This document shows, piece after piece, positions 7,324 through 9,199 of a stretch of DNA of 9,199 bases. A program made the position numbers and the translations under genes. Within the stretch, counting starts at the first letter, position 1. Every line of letters starts with the position of its first letter. This DNA is from Chitinivibrionia bacterium (GTDB taxonomy: Bacteria > Krumholzibacteriota > Krumholzibacteriia > WVZY01): positions 1 through 9,199 of the forward strand of contig JACQXT010000095.1 in NCBI GenBank assembly GCA_016208665.1. The letters run 5' to 3'. Below the pieces are notes generated by a model. It had not been told where the DNA came from, did no database searches, and worked only from the letters and a program-made list of their open reading frames with translations.

Positions 7324-7610
7324 CCAAAGCGTCTTTGGAAATGACATCCTTCTTTATGGTTGTGGTTTCTCAACAATTCATCGAGCTCGGGTATTGAGAA
7401 CGATGGCGTTGAGAGTGAGACTTGGTTCTCAGAAGGCATGTATTGTTCAGAGAACCTGACCATGATCTCGCTCTGCACGTAATCTATGCCGGGCTTGAGG
7501 TCATCCGAAGACGTTGATTCTACCGATGAATAGTACGGGGCAATTACCGAACCAATTAGAGCAATAATCCCCAAAGATAGCGACCTGGACAGCCTTGGAC
7601 GTTGGTTCAT
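7314..7610 (-). CDS. Short signal-peptide protein, possibly the N-terminal stub of a larger secreted protein
   Basis: The product has 98 residues. It opens with a basic segment (MNQRPRLSR) and a hydrophobic core (LSLGIIALIGSVIA, about residues 10-25), as expected for an N-terminal export signal. The mature part contains DYVQSEIMVRFSEQYMP and, later, ELDELLRNHN...FQRRF. These resemble the opening strand and helix of the inhibitor-like propeptide seen before secreted subtilisin-type peptidases, but the protein stops before any catalytic domain. I infer, with modest confidence, a truncated gene or a free-standing propeptide-like protein; an unrelated small secreted protein is also possible. Expression signals are excellent: a GGGGAGGA ribosome site with a 6-nt spacer and a TTGACA/GATAAT promoter. 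Base composition is AT-richer than the genes to the left. The gene is divergent from the FG-GAP gene. Confidence 0.6.
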   Translation of the reverse strand: MNQRPRLSRSLSLGIIALIGSVIAPYYSSVESTSSDDLKPGIDYVQSEIMVRFSEQYMPSENQVSLSTPSFSIPELDELLRNHNHKEGCHFQRRFGAD

Positions 7611-7616
7611 TGAATT

Positions 7617-7624
7617 TCCTCCCC
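7617..7624 (-). promoter_or_regulatory. Strong Shine-Dalgarno site of the 98-residue gene
   Basis: Read on the minus strand this is GGGGAGGA, 6 nt before the ATG at 7608-7610. It is the strongest ribosome site in the window and is the main reason to treat this short frame as a real translated gene with this start. Confidence 0.75.
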
Positions 7625-7634
7625 AGTTGTGATA

Positions 7635-7670
7635 TACTATTTACAAAGGAATAGTACAATGATTACTATT
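7635..7670. repeat. Three alternating copies of the 7-mer TACTATT/AATAGTA
   Basis: TACTATT at 7635-7641, its reverse complement AATAGTA at 7650-7656, and TACTATT again at 7664-7670 are spaced 15 and 14 bp centre to centre. The right-hand copy overlaps the -10 box (7668-7673) of the minus-strand promoter, and the other two lie in the predicted leader of the 98-residue gene. On that transcript the two leader copies could form a 7-bp stem with an 8-nt loop upstream of the ribosome site. They could be operator sites or an RNA hairpin; neither is shown by the sequence alone. A further AATAGTA is at 7306-7312. Confidence 0.45.
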
Positions 7671-7696
7671 ATCCATATCGAGCGTTGCCATGTCAA
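7668..7696 (-). promoter_or_regulatory. Near-consensus sigma70-like promoter for the 98-residue gene
   Basis: On the minus strand: a perfect TTGACA (7696-7691), exactly 17 bp, then GATAAT (7673-7668, 5/6). The predicted start is near 7661, about 50 nt upstream of the ATG at 7610. The -35 box directly abuts the -35 of the opposite promoter at 7685-7690. Confidence 0.65.
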
Positions 7697-7713
7697 TATT
7701 ATTGTGATATAAG
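7685..7713 (+). promoter_or_regulatory. Sigma70-like promoter for the FG-GAP gene, extended -10
   Basis: TTGCCA (7685-7690, 5/6), exactly 17 bp, then TATAAG (7708-7713, 5/6), preceded by TG in the extended -10 position (TGATATAAG). The predicted start is near 7720, only about 9 nt before the ATG at 7729. This fits the lack of any Shine-Dalgarno sequence there. The -10 is embedded in a perfect palindrome (7703-7722). Confidence 0.6.
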
Positions 7714-7722
7714 CATATCACA
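7703..7722. promoter_or_regulatory. Perfect 8+4+8 palindrome over the -10 box of the FG-GAP gene
   Basis: The arms are TGTGATAT (7703-7710) and ATATCACA (7715-7722), separated by AAGC. The palindrome covers about positions -17 to +3 relative to the predicted start, an ideal place for a dimeric repressor to block RNA polymerase. It resembles a CRP/FNR half-site pair (TGTGA...TCACA), but the gap is 10 bp rather than the usual 6, so it is not a standard CRP site. The left half recurs as TTGTGATATA at 7627-7636 in the leader of the divergent gene. Confidence 0.5.
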
Positions 7723-7728
7723 TTGATT

Positions 7729-9199
7729 ATGCGAACAATAGACAGATATGTCCTGGCGTTGTTCATGGTATCCTGGAGTGTCCTTCAGGTGTCGAGTACA
7801 AGAGTCTTCGCCCAATTGCCTGCCCTCATAGATCTCGCACACACAAGTGCGGATGTCACGATTTCAGGAGCCGCGAGCAGAGGATCAACCGGCGAGGATA
7901 TTGTCGTAGCCGATTTGAACGGGGATGGCCTATCGGATATTATCATTGCATCAGGGACTGCATCGCCGCTTGGACGCACCGAAGTAGGGGAGGTGGATGT
8001 TCTTTGGGGACATTCCACTCTAGACAGTCTTATCGATCTTCGGAACTTCAGCGGAGAGATGACGAGAATATTCGGCAAGGCGGGGGAAAGAGCGGTGAGA
8101 GTTCGTCTGGCTTCCGGAGATTATAATGATGATGGTTATGATGATCTGGTAATAGGCCTACCCCTCTACCCATTCCCATGGTCAGATGGGAAAGTGTACA
8201 TCATATTTGGCTCCGCAGAATTCCCGGACACGCTCGATTTGGGGAGTCCGTCTGTGGAAACGACGGTCATCCTGGGCTCCGGAGGATTCATGGGCCGCAC
8301 GATTGCAACTGGCAACATAAACGGAGATAATTACGAGGATTTGATCGTCGGTGCGCCCTTCCATTCAGAAGATGATAATGGAGAAGTTTATATAGTCTAT
8401 GGGCGAGGCTCTTTCCCCGATTTTATGCAACTTAACCTAACTCCACCTGATGTGACCTACATCAGAGATACAGAGCCATACCAATTGACAGGCTCTAGCC
8501 TCGCCTCCAAGGACGTGAACCACGACGGCTTCGATGATCTCTTGATAGGCTCATCAGGCTATTACCAAGGCAAAGGTACGCTTCTCTATGGCAGCGAAGT
8601 TATGCCTGATACCATTCTCTTGTCCGATCCATTGCTAGATTCAAAAAAGATTTACGATGAACCTGGGCAGCTCGGCGCGAATGTCGCGCTTGGAGATGTG
8701 AATGGGGATGGGAGGGATGATTTTATTATTGCGGTTCCGGCAGCTGATGCCCTGGGATTTGCGAATTGCGGAGAGGTATATATAATCTACGATATTCAGA
8801 GTCTTCCGGATTCGATTTATGTAGGATCAGATGAGATCCAAATGACACGACTTCTGGGACAGGGAAACGAACAGCAGTACGGAACCAGAATGATCTGCGC
8901 GAACGTCTCCGGAGATGAGTGTGATGATGTCATTGTATCGAGCTACAAGAATGAATTAATCAGCTCGGATGTGGACAAGGTGACTGTATTCTACGGTAGC
9001 CCAAGCATGCCTGATTCGATCTACCTGCAATCGGATTCATCTCTTACAAAGATTCTTGGGGAATCTCGTGATGATTACTTCGGACATAGCCTGACTTCTG
9101 GAGATGTGAACCATGACGATGTTACGGATCTTTTAGCAGGTGCGCTCTATGCTGATCCCTTTGGACGTACAAGTGCCGGGAGGGTGTATGCATTATTTG
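7729..9199 (+). CDS. Secreted FG-GAP (integrin-alpha-like) beta-propeller protein, 3' end beyond window
   Basis: The frame is open from the ATG at 7729 to the right edge (490 full codons, no stop). An export signal is clear: MRTIDR, a hydrophobic core at about residues 8-21, and a likely signal peptidase I site after VFA at 26-28. Seven FG-GAP repeats of 61-69 residues follow, with Ca-binding-type loops starting at about residues 62 (DLNGDGLSD), 131 (DYNDDGYDD), 196 (NINGDNYED), 262 (DVNHDGFDD), 323 (DVNGDGRDD), 392 (NVSGDECDD) and 459 (DVNHDDVTD). Most are followed by LxxG or LIVGAP-like strands and then GxVYIIYG. Seven repeats make one complete integrin-type propeller; loops 3, 6 and 7 depart from the consensus. 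Such proteins act outside the cytoplasm in binding or adhesion, often carrying further domains or a C-terminal sorting signal, which would lie past this window. The start has no ribosome site and a very short predicted leader. Confidence 0.88.
   Translation, partial: MRTIDRYVLALFMVSWSVLQVSSTRVFAQLPALIDLAHTSADVTISGAASRGSTGEDIVVADLNGDGLSDIIIASGTASPLGRTEVGEVDVLWGHSTLDSLIDLRNFSGEMTRIFGKAGERAVRVRLASGDYNDDGYDDLVIGLPLYPFPWSDGKVYIIFGSAEFPDTLDLGSPSVETTVILGSGGFMGRTIATGNINGDNYEDLIVGAPFHSEDDNGEVYIVYGRGSFPDFMQLNLTPPDVTYIRDTEPYQLTGSSLASKDVNHDGFDDLLIGSSGYYQGKGTLLYGSEVMPDTILLSDPLLDSKKIYDEPGQLGANVALGDVNGDGRDDFIIAVPAADALGFANCGEVYIIYDIQSLPDSIYVGSDEIQMTRLLGQGNEQQYGTRMICANVSGDECDDVIVSSYKNELISSDVDKVTVFYGSPSMPDSIYLQSDSSLTKILGESRDDYFGHSLTSGDVNHDDVTDLLAGALYADPFGRTSAGRVYALF

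Noticed and set aside
7324..7338. CCAAAG-CGT-CTTTGG hairpin near the end of the 98-residue gene, considered as a terminator
   Set aside because: The stem is short and no T-tract follows on either strand; on the plus strand it is followed by GAAATGAC. It also lies inside coding sequence.
7703..7722. The palindrome as a standard CRP or FNR site
   Set aside because: TGTGA and TCACA are 10 bp apart here, whereas CRP sites have 6 bp, and FNR sites use a TTGAT-N4-ATCAA core. A different regulator is more likely.
1..9199. tRNA, rRNA, CRISPR array, complete insertion sequence or prophage genes
   Set aside because: Reading both strands, I found no cloverleaf or rRNA-like stretch, no regularly spaced direct repeats beyond the coding FG-GAP periodicity, and no transposase or phage protein.

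Overview
The window looks like a piece of a moderately GC-rich bacterial chromosome. Most genes have recognisable Shine-Dalgarno sequences and sigma70-like promoters. The mix of a GT-C glycosyltransferase fused to TPRs, a soluble GAF/PAS histidine kinase and a secreted FG-GAP propeller protein is common in the FCB-superphylum and related candidate phyla, but no marker gene here fixes the taxonomy, so that placement is only a guess.

Layout, left to right. (1) 1-1239, minus strand: a two-gene ABC-2 type exporter operon, with the ATPase (313-1239) followed after 2 bp by a permease that runs off the left edge. (2) 1360-2043, plus strand: a short RluA-type pseudouridine synthase, divergent from the ABC genes. 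(3) 2027-5200, minus strand: a two-gene unit of a membrane GT-C glycosyltransferase with a C-terminal TPR domain, then an MFS permease whose 3' end overlaps the synthase 3' end by 17 bp. (4) 5419-7146, plus strand: an orphan soluble sensor histidine kinase (GAF-PAS-HisKA-HATPase), divergent from the glycosyltransferase. Both genes of this pair have good sigma70-like promoters with 17-bp spacers, and these promoters or the Shine-Dalgarno sequences move both starts inward from the longest reading frame. (5) 7147-7313: a short non-coding stretch containing a 10-bp inverted repeat that bounds 105 bp. (6) 7314-9199: a visibly more AT-rich block with two divergent genes for exported proteins. One is a 98-residue signal-peptide protein that looks like the N-terminal stub of a larger secreted protein (minus). 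The other is a seven-repeat FG-GAP beta-propeller protein that runs off the right edge (plus).

Most of the window is ordinary housekeeping and accessory content. The part most worth a second look is the 118-bp region between the two secreted-protein genes (7611-7728). It holds two near-consensus divergent promoters whose -35 boxes abut, a perfect 8+4+8 palindrome lying on one -10 box, three alternating copies of a 7-mer around the other start site, and a predicted leader of only about 9 nt for the FG-GAP gene. This reads as a compact, co-regulated divergent control region. I did not find convincing evidence of a wholly new defence, mobile or RNA system.
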